A stretch of 64,000 nt of DNA from Amaurobius ferox (Eukaryota; Arthropoda; Arachnida; Araneae; Amaurobiidae): positions 98,740,568 through 98,804,567 of the forward strand of contig OX578152.1 of the NCBI GenBank assembly GCA_951213105.1, written 5' to 3'. The position numbers and the translations under genes are program-made. Position 1 is the first letter of the stretch; each line of letters begins with the position of its first letter. Shown piece after piece: positions 1 through 15,100 of the stretch. The notes beneath the pieces are model-generated. The model had not been told where the DNA came from. It was given only the letters and a program-made list of their open reading frames with translations, and did no database searches.

Positions 1-137
1 AAACGGCAGGAAAAACAAGAAAAAACTTTGCAGAAACGTTTGGAAATGGAGAAGCAAAAGGAAATAAAAAGAGATATAGAAACAAAGAAATCACTTGTTA
101 CCAAAGATCTAGTCAAGAAACATGGACTTAAGACCAG
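1..137 (+). CDS. INCENP: INCENP exon, single-alpha-helix region (partial at left edge)
   Basis: Open in frame 1 from the first base, encoding 45 codons dominated by K, E, Q and R, then DLVKKHGLKT. It ends in phase 2 before donor gtatat at 138. The charge pattern fits the INCENP helical stalk, which binds microtubules in studied species. Confidence 0.88.
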
Positions 138-3100
138 GTATATTTATAACTTTATTATTAATTTATAAAGAAAAGGTTATAATGTTCTATCTTCTTCATA
201 TGTAAAAGTGCAAAGTTGTAAATGCTTAGTTTTTATTTTGTGGGTTTGAAAACTGCATTTATATTCTGGTCTTAGTTTACTTTATGTCTACTATTGTTGC
301 TGGATACTCTTTTTGTTGTCATGCTTAAGAGAATATTTTTCTTCCTGTCACTTGTTTCATTTCACCCGTGTTGACCTATGATATAACCTATACCTAACCT
401 CTAGTTCATTTAGTTCTTAGAATTTTTTACCAATGTTTTTTGTGGAGCAGATAAGAATATAAAGTTTTATGCTGTTTTTAAATTAATTAAAAAAAATTGG
501 AATTATTTCTAATATTTTTTGTAAAAAAAAAAAAAAAAAAGCATTATTTTTAAATATATATTGAAAATGCCTCTAATTATTTTACCTATTTATTAAAAAA
601 GTATAAGCTTTTTTTTTTCTCAGTATCTATGCTCGGCAAAAGACAGTGGGAATAAATCCTTAAAACTAAACAAACTAGAAGGGACTATTTTTGTTTTATA
701 AGTTAACATGGAGAAAATGAAATAAGCAGCTGGAAAAAGAATATCCTCTATCTAAAGTACTGAAAACACTTAGCTAAATAAAAATTGATACAGCTGATTA
801 TGAAAAGACACTTTTAACATTCCATTTATCTGTTAATTTTATTGTACAGTGGAGTATGCACATTAGACTGATCCACAAACATGATATATTTGGTGTGAAG
901 TGAGGTGCCTATTTAATTTTTTACATTTAATGATAGTAGTATACTGGCACATTTAACATTTCTACTCTAAAGCTATGTTTGACAACCCATAATTTTTTTT
1001 ATATATTACATGCCGGCTTTCAATAATGTCAAAAATAAAAAAAATGGCGATTTTTGAGTTAATACCATATTCGAATTAGCGAGGATCGAAACTATAACAA
1101 TATATAATGACATTTCTGTAATTACAAAACTTACCATGCATGTGTCAAGAGTTGTCTTAATAATTTGATGGTTCTCCCCACCCCCATTTTTGCTCATGCT
1201 GAAAAATAAGGTTTTTTGAGTTGTGACGTTATTGAAGCGGACGTACAATATCTATAACACTTTCCAATATTTTGTGGACATATTTTCTGTCAAATCTGCA
1301 GGTCACATTCCCCAGTTGAAATTCTTCATTGAACCAGTTGGAATTATATGATTAATAATATATCACGGTTGTAACGACTTGGTAATTTTAGAAAATGGTC
1401 ATGGAAAATTGCTTAAATCTAAAATACTTCCAAGAAAATTGTTGAAAACCTAGATTGTTGTCATCTATACAGGGTTATATGTGTCAGGGAAAACCTGAAA
1501 TCCCAAGGAATTTAAACTTAACTGAAAATCTCAAGGGAAGGGACTCATGGAAAATTTAATTTTTTTCATTAATACCCTGTAAAATTTGCCAAGAACATGG
1601 ATTATTATTTTGACATCTTTAAATATATATATATATTTAAAGCTCTTTACTCTATTATAATTGGCCAACATTTTCATTTTTAAATTCAAGTCCTTAACTG
1701 TAATTCATATTAGAAATTTTACCAATTACTGAATTTGGATTTCATTGTTCATTAATTAATTGATAAATGTACTAAAGAGTGTTATAATTCAAACTATAAA
1801 TTTGCAAAAAAAAATTCTGACAAACCTGGAACACAGAATTTTATTCTTAAGTTTTGTCATTAACCCTTCATTATTATGTCAACTTACATAAATAAAAGCA
1901 CATTCATATTTTTAAATCCATTAATTTTTTGGAAATATCATTGTCAGTGTGCTAATCATGCTTTCATGCAATCCAGAAGACTAAGAAAAATAAAAGAGCA
2001 CGGTCATTACCAAAAATTGCTTCCATTGAATAATTCTAATAATCCTATGAGTGTAAAAGGATTTGCATAACACTTGGAACAGTGAAACATCATTAAAGGG
2101 TTGTACTGCCATCCCCCTCCACACACACACACACAAATTACGGTAGAAAATATGCTTTAACCTTTGTTAATGAGAATTGTCAAAATGTTTGGCGATGTCT
2201 AAATCAAAAATTGATATGATTCTTGCATCTTACATAACTTAAAAATTTACAGTCACACATGCTGTCAATCCATGCAACAACGGAAATCTACACCCGAGTA
2301 ATTCATTAATCTCATTTTTCTTAGACATAATATATTATGATTCATAAAAAGTTTCTAAATTTGGAATAAACCAAACAGGACATCGAGATTGTTACCTCTG
2401 TATAGTACCTCTTACTCTTGTTCTTTTCTGATTAGATCTGAGAGCTGAGTCTGATGTTTTTTCACCAAAAGAAAATTGCAAAAAATTATTATTTTCCGAA
2501 AATTTATTATCCTGATTTTAAAATCCTAATCTCCGAAATTAATTTGGGTTATCGTCCAAAATGCCGAGAAACGTAATTTAAAACTGAACTACTTTTGGCT
2601 TCTACAGACAGTGCTGTTTTCTCACGAGACCCCGATTTGTGCATTTTCGGGCAAATATGTAAATCTCTTGGTGTTTGAAGTGAAATACCCCCCCCCCCCC
2701 CCCTTAATGAAAGTAATTCACTTGGCAACCATGGTTTACATTTGGCCCAAAATTTTAAATTCGTATGTTAATATGTTTTTAATGCGTTTTATATCAGCAT
2801 TTGTATATGATCCTCTTTATATTTCGTTTTGCTGTAAAACATTTTCAATTTTTGCAATCTATTTGCATTGGTTAAGATTTTATTAATTTAATAATTTTTT
2901 TTGTTTTAAGTGGGAAATTTACTTTTCAAACATGTAGTTAATAAAATGAAGGGTTATTTAAAATGTATTAAAACAATGATTTAGGCACTTGAAATACAGC
3001 CATTTTAACAGAATATATTAAAATTTTATGTATTCCCATATATAAATATGGGGTTATAATTTTATTAAAAATAAATAAATGTTATTATCTTTAGTGTTGA

Positions 3101-6100
3101 AAGCCCAGACCATACGACCAACCCGAAGGCTTCTGGCAGCTTATTGTGTGGCCGGAATTCTCTTTAGTGTAAACTTGTGTTCTATCAAGCCTCAATTATA
3201 AACTTCTTTCATGTTTTGACTCTTTTTCATAATTTTTTTAACAACAAGATCTGATTCTAATGTAATTACATATATATTTTTATAATATATAATTTTATTT
3301 AATTAAGTATACTTTTCATTACAAAATAAAGCTTTATGTATTTATGCTTAAAAATTGAATTATAATTTTCTACAATAACATTGTAGAACATTCCAATAGA
3401 TTTCAGAAAAGTGTTCCAAATTACAGAAAAACCTCTTATCCATACTGTATATCAAACCAGAATTTTTTTTTTCCAGAATAATTAATTGTTAAAGGCAGTT
3501 ATAAAATAATTACTAATGCCGAAGCTTTATAAAACAACTTGTCAGTTTTAGATTTCTATCAAATATTTTTTAATTTACAAATTTACAAAAGGATTAGTTT
3601 TACATTTGCAATTGAGTTAGAAGTTTTTTTTTTTAACATACAGAGTGACCTCTGACTAGTGCATCTGTTTCTAATGATTTCTTTCATTTTAAATTTGTTT
3701 TACGTTTGCAAGTCCTTACTTTAATTATGTGGAATTTATGTTAAATATTTGTTTAGACTGATATCTGAGTTTTTATATTGACTATTTTGTTTCTATTTAG
3801 GGTGAAAGAATTGATTGAACAAAATAAAGAAAAGAAATCTGGGGTAATAATTAATTTTATTTCATTTCAGTTTTGCAAATTTGTTCAAAAACAAACATAT
3901 ATCTTTTGAAAAAAAAATTAATATCTTTCAGCTATGTTATTAATCATCTGAAAATTAATGCCCTGAAATTTGTGACCTTTAATGAAGATTATGTAAATGG
4001 TCATGAAATATTCAGTAATCATAATTCTGAATATGAACATGAAGTGAGGTTAATGGCTGTGTTATGCCAGTTTTCAATGATGCTGCTTTTCCAAATTAAT
4101 TAATAGTTCAAAACTCATGATTTTCCCCTTTCTCTTCAAAATTTTAAATTAATTTGTTGTTATTGTATATTTCAGCGATTTATCCCCTATTAACGTTAAT
4201 TTATTATATCTTTCATGCATTCCATTATTCTAAATTATGCATGACGTATCTACAAACAATAATTATATCTCTGAAATCTTTCATTAATCACCTTTCCTTT
4301 TAACTTCATTCACAAGTTTGCAAATAAAACTCACCTTCTAAAAGCAATTTGGCCCTTTTTTGGCTTATTGTTCTAACATCTGCAATGGGGTGCTAGACAT
4401 TCCATAGGGTTTGCCGTACATGGTATCTAGAGATTGGCGGCAATTTTGCGCCTCGCGGTTCTTGGCGAAGCATCATATTTTATTCCACGGTATATGCGAG
4501 GCGCTCTATGTGAGGTGCAAGTTTTTACTCACCAAGTTTGATGGCTCTTGGGAACCGAGGAGATTCTGTTGGCGGCATTTGATCCCTAACTTCTGCAAGA
4601 GAAAGACACAAAATTTTGATAGAGTCGTGGGCCGGAGCTTTAGCAAGCACGCCCGCGGTGAGGTTTCTCCTAAAATGCCAACTGTGTGTGACCTTAAATC
4701 TTCAACACATATTTTTTTCCCCTCCAGTATGAGACCGATGTAAAAGTGCTTTCATAATTGGCCTCTGTGCTAGTGAGCTTCATGTGTATGTTGCTGCAAA
4801 CCAAATTCCTGCACTGGTTCTTCCGTTTGTAGTAGTGATGTTGGGCCACTCCCAAAGTATGTTTTACATGGGTTTCATCTTGCTGTAGTCAAGACTAGTG
4901 TTGTTCTAGTGGTGCAATGTGCTCCTGTGGTGTGCTCTTCAATATTTTAGAGTCCCGCACAACCTATGATTTGATCCTTCACCAGCATCAAAGTGCAAAA
5001 AATCAGGCTATCATTTGTCAATAGTATATTTTTGATTGAATCGTAAGTGCTCCTGAAGGGTGGTGCTCTCTCAGCTAGTTTTTAAATGTCTTCATAATTG
5101 CACGTATCTACAATCTTCATCTACACGATTGCTGCAGTTTTTCGAGTTACTCATATCTGGTGCTGCCATCTACTGTCAGAAGCGAAAACATGCGCTGTCC
5201 CCAAATGATAATTCTTTTTTTCATAGAAAAATTACGCCATAGAATTTGAAAAGCATTTTTAAATTTTACGATTTTTATAAGTTTTGTTTGGATCACATAC
5301 AACTTTATGTTTCGCACTAGGAAATTAATATTTTTGCAACATATACAAATGGGAATTTTGCATTTTTAAATTCAGTGTTTGTGTTTGTTATTTTAAGATT
5401 AACATTTGCTTTTTGGTGGACAGTTCTCCCAGGCAGACCAAACTCTGGTCTTCAGACCAGAGTGGATTCTGAACCTAGGTATTTAAATTGTTATATGGGT
5501 TCATTTTAATTGGGGTTTTTAATTGTTTTCTGGGTTTTAATTGTTCTTTTCCCTTTTTATTGCAATGTACTAAAATTAAATATCCACTATACAAAAATTT
5601 AACTATTAATAAATTGGAAAATGTTTTGAAGTTTTAAATTGTTTCATAATAAATGTTAGTTTAATTTGACAGGAATTTAGTATGATTTCTTTTGTGTTTT
5701 TGGGCTGTGCATTTCTGATATATGTACTTAAAAGTAAGTGTAAATTTTAGAGTTTAGTAAGTCGTTGGTATGTATATTAAAGATAAACAACAAAGTAATG
5801 TGCACAAGCCAAGCAAATAGTATAAGAAACAATGAAATAATATTAATATTTTAAAGGTAACTTTATTAATAAACCTATACGATCAGGCAGTAAAAATAAT
5901 AATAACTAAGGTTGATCTGAATAAAGTAAATAAATAAATAATTAATCATCAATTTAAAGTAAGGATGTCAGTTCCAACATCACAGCTGAATATCTGATAA
6001 TTGTTAATTTTATGTCCCTTGAGCTTTAAAGAATAAATAGGTAGATATTTTTTGCAATATTTGTTTATAATGCAATCTGTTTCATATATTTTTCAACAAA

Positions 6101-9100
6101 AAATATTTTTTAATGATATTAAATAAACTTTTGATAAAAATGAAAATTTGTCATTTCTGTCACTTTCCCTTAATGATGAGTTGAGTTTTTATCTCAAAGT
6201 AAACAAAGTTTTCAGACAGAGTTGTTCAAAGTAAAAGTTTTCATCCCAAGTCTAAGCATTTTACCTAAAGGCTAAATTATTATCTTTTTATTTTGCTACC
6301 CTGTAGTTTCCAAAATCTATTTCTTCCTGTTACATTTAATGTGTGTAAGTATATTATAAAAATAAATATTGTAGTTTTTGAACAATAAGTACTAATAAAA
6401 AATATTGTACAGTACAACCTCGAAAATCCGGACTCGTCCGGACTTTGCCGATTCCGGATTTTCGATTTTTCCGGTTTATAGAATTTGAATAAAATTCAGA
6501 TTTGATATTAACTAAATACACTTGTGGTGTCAAAATTCTAATAGTTTAGAATTTTCTTTTTTTAATGCTTTTATTTCATTTGTAGAGATATAATTCCAAT
6601 GTTTAAAGTTTTAAAAATAACTTTATTTGCTTATAATTAAAGAGTTACAACTATTTAAAAGTAAAGTTGTGATGCAAAGAGACATCATAAACACTTAATG
6701 TTAAAAATACTCTACTGGGAACTACAAGAGTTTAACTTAACTTATTTTAAACTTTATGAAAAAAAGATTAAACTGTATTTTCAAGTTTTAAATCATAAAC
6801 ATTTAGGGTTAAAATATAATTTCAGAAGCTTTAATTGTTTTCTACATTTTTAGAAGCTAATTGGTTCTTAAGTTAAGGAGTAAGTAGAAAGAGGTAGTAA
6901 CTTATTTAGAATGCAGGTAATCTCATAAAGACTAATTATGCTTAATTATAGGAAAATAACTAACTTATGTTAAAGCTAAACTTTTTTTATTTAGTAAGGG
7001 AGTTGGTAAGGAGGAGAATGATAAATGAGGAAGATTAAGCAAGGATTTAATAATTAAGAGAATAATTTTTACAGTGTAAGTAAGGAACCCTGAATGGTGC
7101 AAACTAACGGAATACGTGCGTAATTGCCGTACTACTGTATAAAGAAACAATTATTTTATTAACAAGAATTTATTTTTGTAAATCATAATTTGGTAATTTG
7201 TCAACTAATATATTAAAGTGTTGAACCTAGCCTTTGTAAGTGACCACTGTTGCCCTGGCAATATTAATTGGTTAAATTTAAATATTTTTGATGGTATAAT
7301 TTTTTTTTTATGTACTTGAAAAATAATTTAATTTAGAATCTTTACTTTGTGGATCAAAACCCTCTTTGAATGCAAAATATCCTACCAGGCCAAAATGGTG
7401 TCGATTTTGCGATTTTCTAGGTGTTATCTAAGCGTCATGACGCCAGGACCGCTAATCCCCTTTAATCCAGGAAGACAGTTATGTTTTCTTCGAACTGGGG
7501 GATGTGATTTGCGAGATTGGCATCCAGGGATACTGGAATCTCGGAAGACATCGTCTTTATGGCAACCCTCCTGCTAGGGTCTCATGCACAAAAATATTAT
7601 GTAGTGGCGAGCGTAATGCACGCCAATTTTGTTTATATATTCCACCCTCGCATCGAAACTACACACATTGGCTCAACATTTTTCCGTCACACCCTTTTGA
7701 AGACATGCTCTCGTCACTCTTTCGAGATCTTCATCACCCATCTCTGCTGAGAAGCATCATCGAAGGCCGCTGTTGAAGGCTTGCGTGCCGCGCTTCTCCT
7801 AGAACTTCTCCGGGACCACCCCGCTGGGGTCGCTGACCTGCCCGTTGCGGCACCGTTCTCTCGACGGACGGAGCTATAGATGATGGCGAAGTATCACCAT
7901 CACCCTCGGCCGGCTTTCACCTGTGGCCCCGTCGACCTAATGCACTAGGTGCACCCGGACCGGACAGTCCTCACCATCCTCCTGGACTCCCCATCGAAGT
8001 CACCAATCCAGATGACGCCCATGTCTCCGCCTGTGCCCACAACCGGGCTGGCGTCGCCTCTCCGAGATGCGAAGCCCCGACTCCGGCGCGTAGAGGGATG
8101 AATGAGGTGAGGCCCCTTTTTGCGGCCGAAGATTGGTGAGTTTTCACTTAAAGAAACTTTCACGGACTTTGGCCATCATCCAACATGACTAAGACTGGCT
8201 GTCATAGTATCAGAGATTTGTCTGTCCTTTGGGGAATTCCCCAGTCATTATTTTAACATGCCTTTATTAGAGGTAGAGCACAGAGGATCCTTTTATTTAG
8301 TTTTTTTTTCTAATTTGTGTAAATTCCCTGGGTAAGCTTTGGTCACACAGACATCTAATGTTAATTTTAATTCCCTTTTTTCTGCCATGAGGCAAGGATT
8401 TATATTTAGGCTTGAATTGCCCGATTATGTAACTGTCAACTGTAAAGTATTCAATAAAGTTCCTAGTTTTGTTTCCCCCTAATACTGTTGTGTTTATTTT
8501 AGTCCCCTTCATTCCAACTTTTCCTTCCAGTAATTTCTTTAGTTTGGTTCTCAGAAGACAGGACCAGGTAACTTAAACATTTAATTTAAGTTTTTGACTA
8601 TACGATCACGTCTTTCAAATTTAGATGGGAAAATTTAACTTAAAATCTATGCGTGTCAAGAAGGGCACGACACACTATAAAGCACTATTTTTAGTAAAAA
8701 TAATGGCAAAAGTTAAGTTAATCAATTAAAACATATTATTTAATCTAAAAAATAGGGCAAAGAAATTTCTAAGAAAAAATATACATATTAATAATTTAGA
8801 ATGCGTGAACGAAACGAAATGATAAAATTTCATTTTATCATTTCGTTTAAATATTTGAATTAACATTTGTTATTTCATTAATTTTGGTTTATGGGAAAGC
8901 AGCTTTCTTTATCCTGTAGATGGAGATTACTTCTGCTCGGTTATAATGCTTCTTTGTTCAAGACCTTTAATTGCATGATTGATTTTTTGCATAAGATTAT
9001 CAATGGGTATTTTTTCTTCTCCACATTTATCGTCACTACTTCGATCTTTTTTTATTTAATATCATATCGCGAATTTCGCCATCATTCAATTTATTTACGA

Positions 9101-12100
9101 TTGGCACATCATCATCAAAGTACAGAACTTCCGTTATATCGGCTTTGTCAAGATTTAATGAAACGCCGGAAGATTTAATGTAGTGCCGAGATTTAATAAA
9201 GATCGGGGATTAGCACTTTTAATGATATATTTAAAGGTGTAAATGTGTTTAAACCGTTTTCGCTATTAACGAATGAAAAACAAAAAATAAGAACTTAAAA
9301 GTTTTATTTATTATCTAGCATCTATATAATGTTATGTTTAAAAAGACTGATGACTCTGAAAAAAGTAAAAACTTTATTAGTAATAGTCAAATATGTAAAA
9401 AATATCGCAGTAGATAAAATAAATATCTTTTTCAAAAAAGTTACGATGAGTCATTACTAGGTTACAGCAGCACCCGGATGTGGTGGGGCAGGGAAAGCGA
9501 AGAAAGGAATTTGCTTAGTTTGCTTAGAGGGGTAAATTTGGTAAACGTCCGGATTTTGGAGGTTTCCGATTTTGGATGTCCTGATTTTCGAGGTTGTACT
9601 GTATATCATAAACAAATACTGAAAAAATGTTATATTTTTGTATAACTTTCTGAATTTTTAATATAAATCTTCTAAATTTTCATCAAATTTAGTTGGCAGT
9701 AGGAATTGCTCTGAAATTTTGATTACTTTTGCCAGCCTATTTGCCAAATCAATTTTTATTTTAATGTTCCATTTCAAAATTTTATTTGATTTATTAATTC
9801 TCAAATTCAAAATATCAATGTTTCCGAAGACATGTAGTATATATTACGATCAGTATACCATGATTTTTGACATTGGCAGAATCATAATCACCTAAATTTT
9901 CTCCAAATCTTTGAATTTTCTCTCGCAAAATGTGACAATGGCAATTGGTGGTGCGATTCCTAGTTGGCATGTATGTTGGTATGTTAGTTAATGTAGAAAA
10001 AATTTAATGAGTATCAGTTTTACTCACATTTTAATACATTGATGTGAAACATTACATTTTTACCACATTTTGAATAGGAAAGTGTGTTATTGACAAATGC
10101 CAGTCGTTTGGCTGCTAGGCCCCTAGACAACGAGCTCTCCAGTATTTCGCTATCATTTCTAAAAAGTTTGGAGAGCAGCAAGAGCTGCAATAGATTTAGC
10201 GTTAACCAGGGTGCACCACGTGGAGACCTACTTCTTTACATCTCGAATAGGAAAGGGTTGATGTGTTTATTATGTGTAACAATAGCTAAGCTACCTAGGG
10301 GAAAGTTTTAATATTTTTTTATACAAAAATAAGAAATTTAAATAAATATTGAATTCAATATGGACCTTTTACCATAGAGATACATGCAATGCGGTAGTGC
10401 TTATCTTATCCCAGCACCACCAGAATTGTCTCAAACAATTTTCTCAATATCAATTTATAACACTCCTTACCTTTACCTCCATAATATTAACATTAAATGA
10501 GAAATATTTGTAACCCAAAATAAATGTTGGGCTATTTTAAACTGTCGGTTTGAAGAATCTCAGTTTGTTTCAAGTTATAAAATCCCTGATATACTCAAAT
10601 TATAATCTAGAAAAATGTTTGATTATATTAAAAAGATAATATAACTGATTACATTCAATAAACATTTTAAAATCCTATCGATCATTTTCATATTTGTATA
10701 TCACTAATATAATTTTGCCTTTAATTCATTTTATAAGTGCAAGTTAGATTTGCTGCGTTTCTTGTAGGTTCTAGCTGCAAAGCAGAGTGAAATTAATTCA
10801 GCAGATGTGCAGAAAACGCCTATTAGTCAAAAGTCGTCTGATAGTGAAAAGTGGGTCTTCATTCTCATTTTATTTATTTTTTTCTTTGTGTAATACTAGC
10901 AGAGGTACCTTGCATCTCTATATTATTTCTAAAAGATTTCTTACTGTGATTTCTTATGATTCTATATTGGTATCTGTGGATATATAAAAATAATATTAAT
11001 ATGTTGACCATTTTTCTCCCGAAAACACCTAAAGTATTTATCCAAGCAAGGTGTCTTTTTTTCCCTACTCAAAATATCTTCGAAACTATTAAAGATAAAT
11101 ATAAATAGTGATGAAAATATGTATTAGGAAATCCAATTTCTAGATGTATTATTTGTTTTTGCAATGTTTTAGAAAAATTTTAATAAAAATTATCTGCCGT
11201 ATAAATACATTTGATTTAATTACATTGCTGTGTAACATGATATAATTATTATCAAATAGATTTTTGTGAAAAACAATATAATTTTCATAATGCTATTTCT
11301 ATGGGAGGTTTGTTTTTTATTATGTCTCAACAACCCCTCATCCTAGAAACTTGAAACATGGACTAAACTTTAAGTGGGGCTATTCCAAGACGACTCACAA
11401 AATTTCATGCAATTCTATTCTGCTATTCTCCTGTAATATTGAGACAAACACACACAGATTTTCAATATTATTTATATGAGTTATATACAAGGTGTACAGT
11501 GCTATCGGTGTCCAATGGCTGTCCTCAACTGCTAGTCACAGAGATATACTTCCAATTGCAAAGATGTTTTAAATTTTAAAATCTATTACCTTAGAAACAA
11601 TTTAAATCAATTTCTGAAAGAAATATAAAATATAATTTTTTTTTTTTAAATTTTATTATTATTATTATTATTATTTTGCATAAAATTGTATGAGCATGAT
11701 ATTCCTAAATATAATTGGTAGGACCGGGGGACTGTATAAAAATTTATATTTCGTATTTCTTTCAGAAATGCATTTATTGATTTAAACTGTTTCTAAAATA
11801 ATAGATTTTAAAATTTTAAATATTTTTGCAATTGGAAGTGTATCTCTGTGACTAACAGTTGAGGAAATAGCCATTGGGCACTGATAGCATTGGACACTAT
11901 ATGTATATAAGCAAAGAAAAATGGATAACAAGTATGGGAGAGGCTGCCTCCTTAAATCTACCTGATAAACTACGACAGGAGGCAGTGGCTGTTTTTTACC
12001 TGCTAACTAGGCATGGCTGCCTTGCTGCACAGTTATATCATATTGTCATTATTACTGAAGCTGTCTGCCCTGTGTAATGCTAATGAACCTATGGACAATC

Positions 12101-15100
12101 ACCACCTGCTTTGCTGTGGAGTCCTCCATGGTTCTACTGAGGCTTCCAGATATTGGAAGGTGAGAGGACTATTGGGGGCAATAACCTTCGGAAATCTTTT
12201 GAACGCTTGTTATTTTTCACATTGTTTGTTACTTTTGTATTTTGTTCATGTGCCCCAGCTATTGGAAATATATACTTTTTTTATATATATATATATAAGA
12301 GTGTATAGGTGAAAAGCAAATAAACAGTACTTTACTGTAACTGATTTCTACTATATATTGTCAAATTGTTGGTTATATATGTTAAGTTTTTAATGTAAAT
12401 AGTTATTTAGTAATTGTTATAGTTTAATGTAACATGTATATTTGTTTTTCTGACTAACAATCCATTGCTGTACTTATTTTCAGCTATGATATAACTCCAT
12501 TGCCTGATTCATCTACTTATGATTATAGTGATGATGACGATAAACCTTCTGGCAAGCCTATTCCTCTTTGGGCTCAAGGTAATTGTTTACTCATTTTTGC
12601 TGTGTGTAATGTTAAAGCATATATGACATGATCAACATTTTCTGCTTATTGAAATACTGACAAATATACTCAGCGTTGCTTGTGATTTAAAACATGTGAA
12701 AATGCTAAAAGCATTCATATTGCTTTTCAAATAAAGTTCCATTAAAATATTAAATTTAATTCCCCCATGAAAAAAAATTTAATTTTGTATAGTGAAAATT
12801 TCTTTTCCTGCTATGCAAAATTATCTGTGCAGATAAATCTAAAGTATAAAGCATCTTGATCTTCAAAATCACAAGAAGCTGCCAAAAAGTGGCATTCTCC
12901 AAAATAAGGAAGACACTCCCATTGCAGATAACAGTATCCATGGTTCGGTTTCATGCTTATTATGTGCTCATCAGCATGGAATAACTGTTAACTGCAATGG
13001 CAGCAAGACTAAATGCTGCAATTGCAGATCCATGGATACTCTTATCTTCAATGGGAGTGTTTTCCTTATTTTGGAGAAGCTCCTTTCTGGCAGGTTCTTG
13101 TGATTTTGAACTTGGCCTTTGCAACTTCGTGTAGCCCCAACTGAATTGTGAACGAATTTTATGCCAACTACGTGGAAGGGCTGCAATTATCAGTGCCCAC
13201 TGTAGTTTGCAATATTGCGGCAAATAACAAGTTTTCTTGCAGTTACGGGGTTATTCCTTGCTGATAAGGGCATAATAAGCACTAAACTAATCCATGGATA
13301 CTGTTATCTGCAATGGGAATGTCTTCCTCATCTTGATTCTATTAGTAAACCACTTAACCAAAATATGAAGTTTAGTTAACATATACAAAAATCAAGATAC
13401 TGAAATTAATTGCACAAAACAAATTAACATGTTGTTAAGATAACCAGAAAATTCCATTTTATTTTTCAGATTATTGTAGAGAAAGTATCATCTTTCTATA
13501 TAAAAGAAATAAAAATAGATATAGTGAAAATGATAACTAGTTTGCACAATGGTACTTCTATGGAAGGTTCAATTTTGCTACAACCCCCCCCCCCCCCCCC
13601 CATTAAAATCTCGACAATCTTTGGAAAAAGAAATTCTAAACTTGAATGGGGCACTTAAAGTGAAATAAAGAATAACTATCTAAATAACTAGAATAACAGT
13701 CAAAATCCATCTGAAGCAGGTTGTAAAAAAGATGTCTAAAAATGGATTTGTATATGAAATAAATAGACTTTCAAAAAAAAAATATATATAACATAAATAA
13801 TTTGGTGATGATAACCCTTACGATATGTAATGTATAGTCAGAGAGTCCAAATTCAGTTGTACTTTATTTATAACAAGTTAACTGGCCACACACTTTCAGA
13901 TATTATGCTCCCACCGTCCTCTCAGAACAGGGGGTTGAAGTTGCACTTTTTACATAATTTTAGGTTAGATATTGAACAGATACACTAATAAAAGTAGGGC
14001 ATACCTCCCATAATTTGGGAGCACATGCTAGTGGTTTGACGTTCAGAATGAGGCTGAAACAAGGATTGTTAAGAAATTCTAGAAGGTGACATATGGGTAT
14101 AATCAGAATGTTATATGTTATTAAAAATGGCAATATCGTATGATATGAAATACTGCGGTTATAAATCAACATCATAAGAAAGAAAGAAAGAATCCTAAAC
14201 ATTACCTGTTATGAACATGCTATTTGGTTTTGCACAAACTTCCATGCTTTACCAGCTATAATTTAATGATGTGATTAACTCCAAGTTTAGTGGGAGTTAT
14301 AAATGCACAATATGAAGTGGTGAATACTATTCTTTAATTAGATTTAGCCTCTGACATGTGGTATAACTCGAGCATAAGTAAGAATCGATATGAATTTGGA
14401 AAGTGGTCAGTTTAGAAAAGGGTGGTTTTTAAATATATATATATATATATATGGAATTAGAATGTATTCTCAGCTGTGTTTGTTATCCATTTTACACTAT
14501 TATAGTTTTAATAATTTTATATCCTTGTTTTCAAAAAAATTTTTAATAATAAACTTGAAATACAAGTTATTAATGTATAAATCTATTTAAAATTAAGCAT
14601 GCTTAATAGTACTTAGTTTTGCCACATTTTGACATAAAGTGTTTAAAAGTACTTAATTTTTGTCCTAGAATTTTGTTATTATGTAAAATTTCAAATGACT
14701 GTGCTGACGCGAAAAGAAATATCCTGCATCACTGAAAACCTCATCAGACAAGAATTCCCCCCCTTCCCCATACACATACTCTTCGAGAAACTTTAACCAA
14801 TCACTTAGGTTCTGAAAGGTTGTTTTATTTGTTGCATGGTTACTAATGTTTAGATTTATGTCGGATTCATGTCATGTTTGTCGTGAATACTGCTGCAACA
14901 CATGTTCAAAATAACATCAAGGCATACATTTATATTCTTTGTGCGATTAAGGTGTGTTGTGTTTTGACCACTTTTAAAAGGCTGTAGTCGAATCGCCTTA
15001 AGTATTGACGATAGATTTTGATAAATATATAACTCTGCTTTAAAAAAAATGTTTGATTTAATTTTTTTATATTGGTGTAGTATCAAGATACCGGGAAAGT

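Larger units (their letters stand above)
138..3800 (+). other. INCENP intron (AT-rich, contains MITE and SINE tail)
   Basis: No exon-like open frame is visible. Contents noted separately: a small MITE at about 1009-1254 and a SINE-tail hairpin at 3101-3157. There is also a (CA)n tract near 2118-2135 and a poly-C run near 2690-2703. Short ORFs here have no recognisable protein features. Confidence 0.6.
6408..9603. mobile_element. Pogo/Tigger-like DNA transposon, non-autonomous (3.2 kb)
   Basis: The ends are inverted copies. Left, from 6410: CAGTACAACCTCGAAAATCC. Right, reverse strand from 9601: CAGTACAACCTCGAAAATCA. Both ends are flanked by TA (6408-6409 and 9602-9603), the Tc1/mariner/pogo target. 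The CAGT...CCTCGA...TCCGGA type of terminus is characteristic of Tigger/pogo families. Subterminal copies of the TCCGGA-type motif recur inside both ends. No transposase frame is visible, so it depends on another copy. It contains a GC-rich insert at about 7410-8170. Confidence 0.8.

Noticed and set aside
2611..2886. 91-codon frame with a proline run
   Set aside because: The proline run is a poly-C tract and the rest is hydrophobic noise; it lies inside an INCENP intron.
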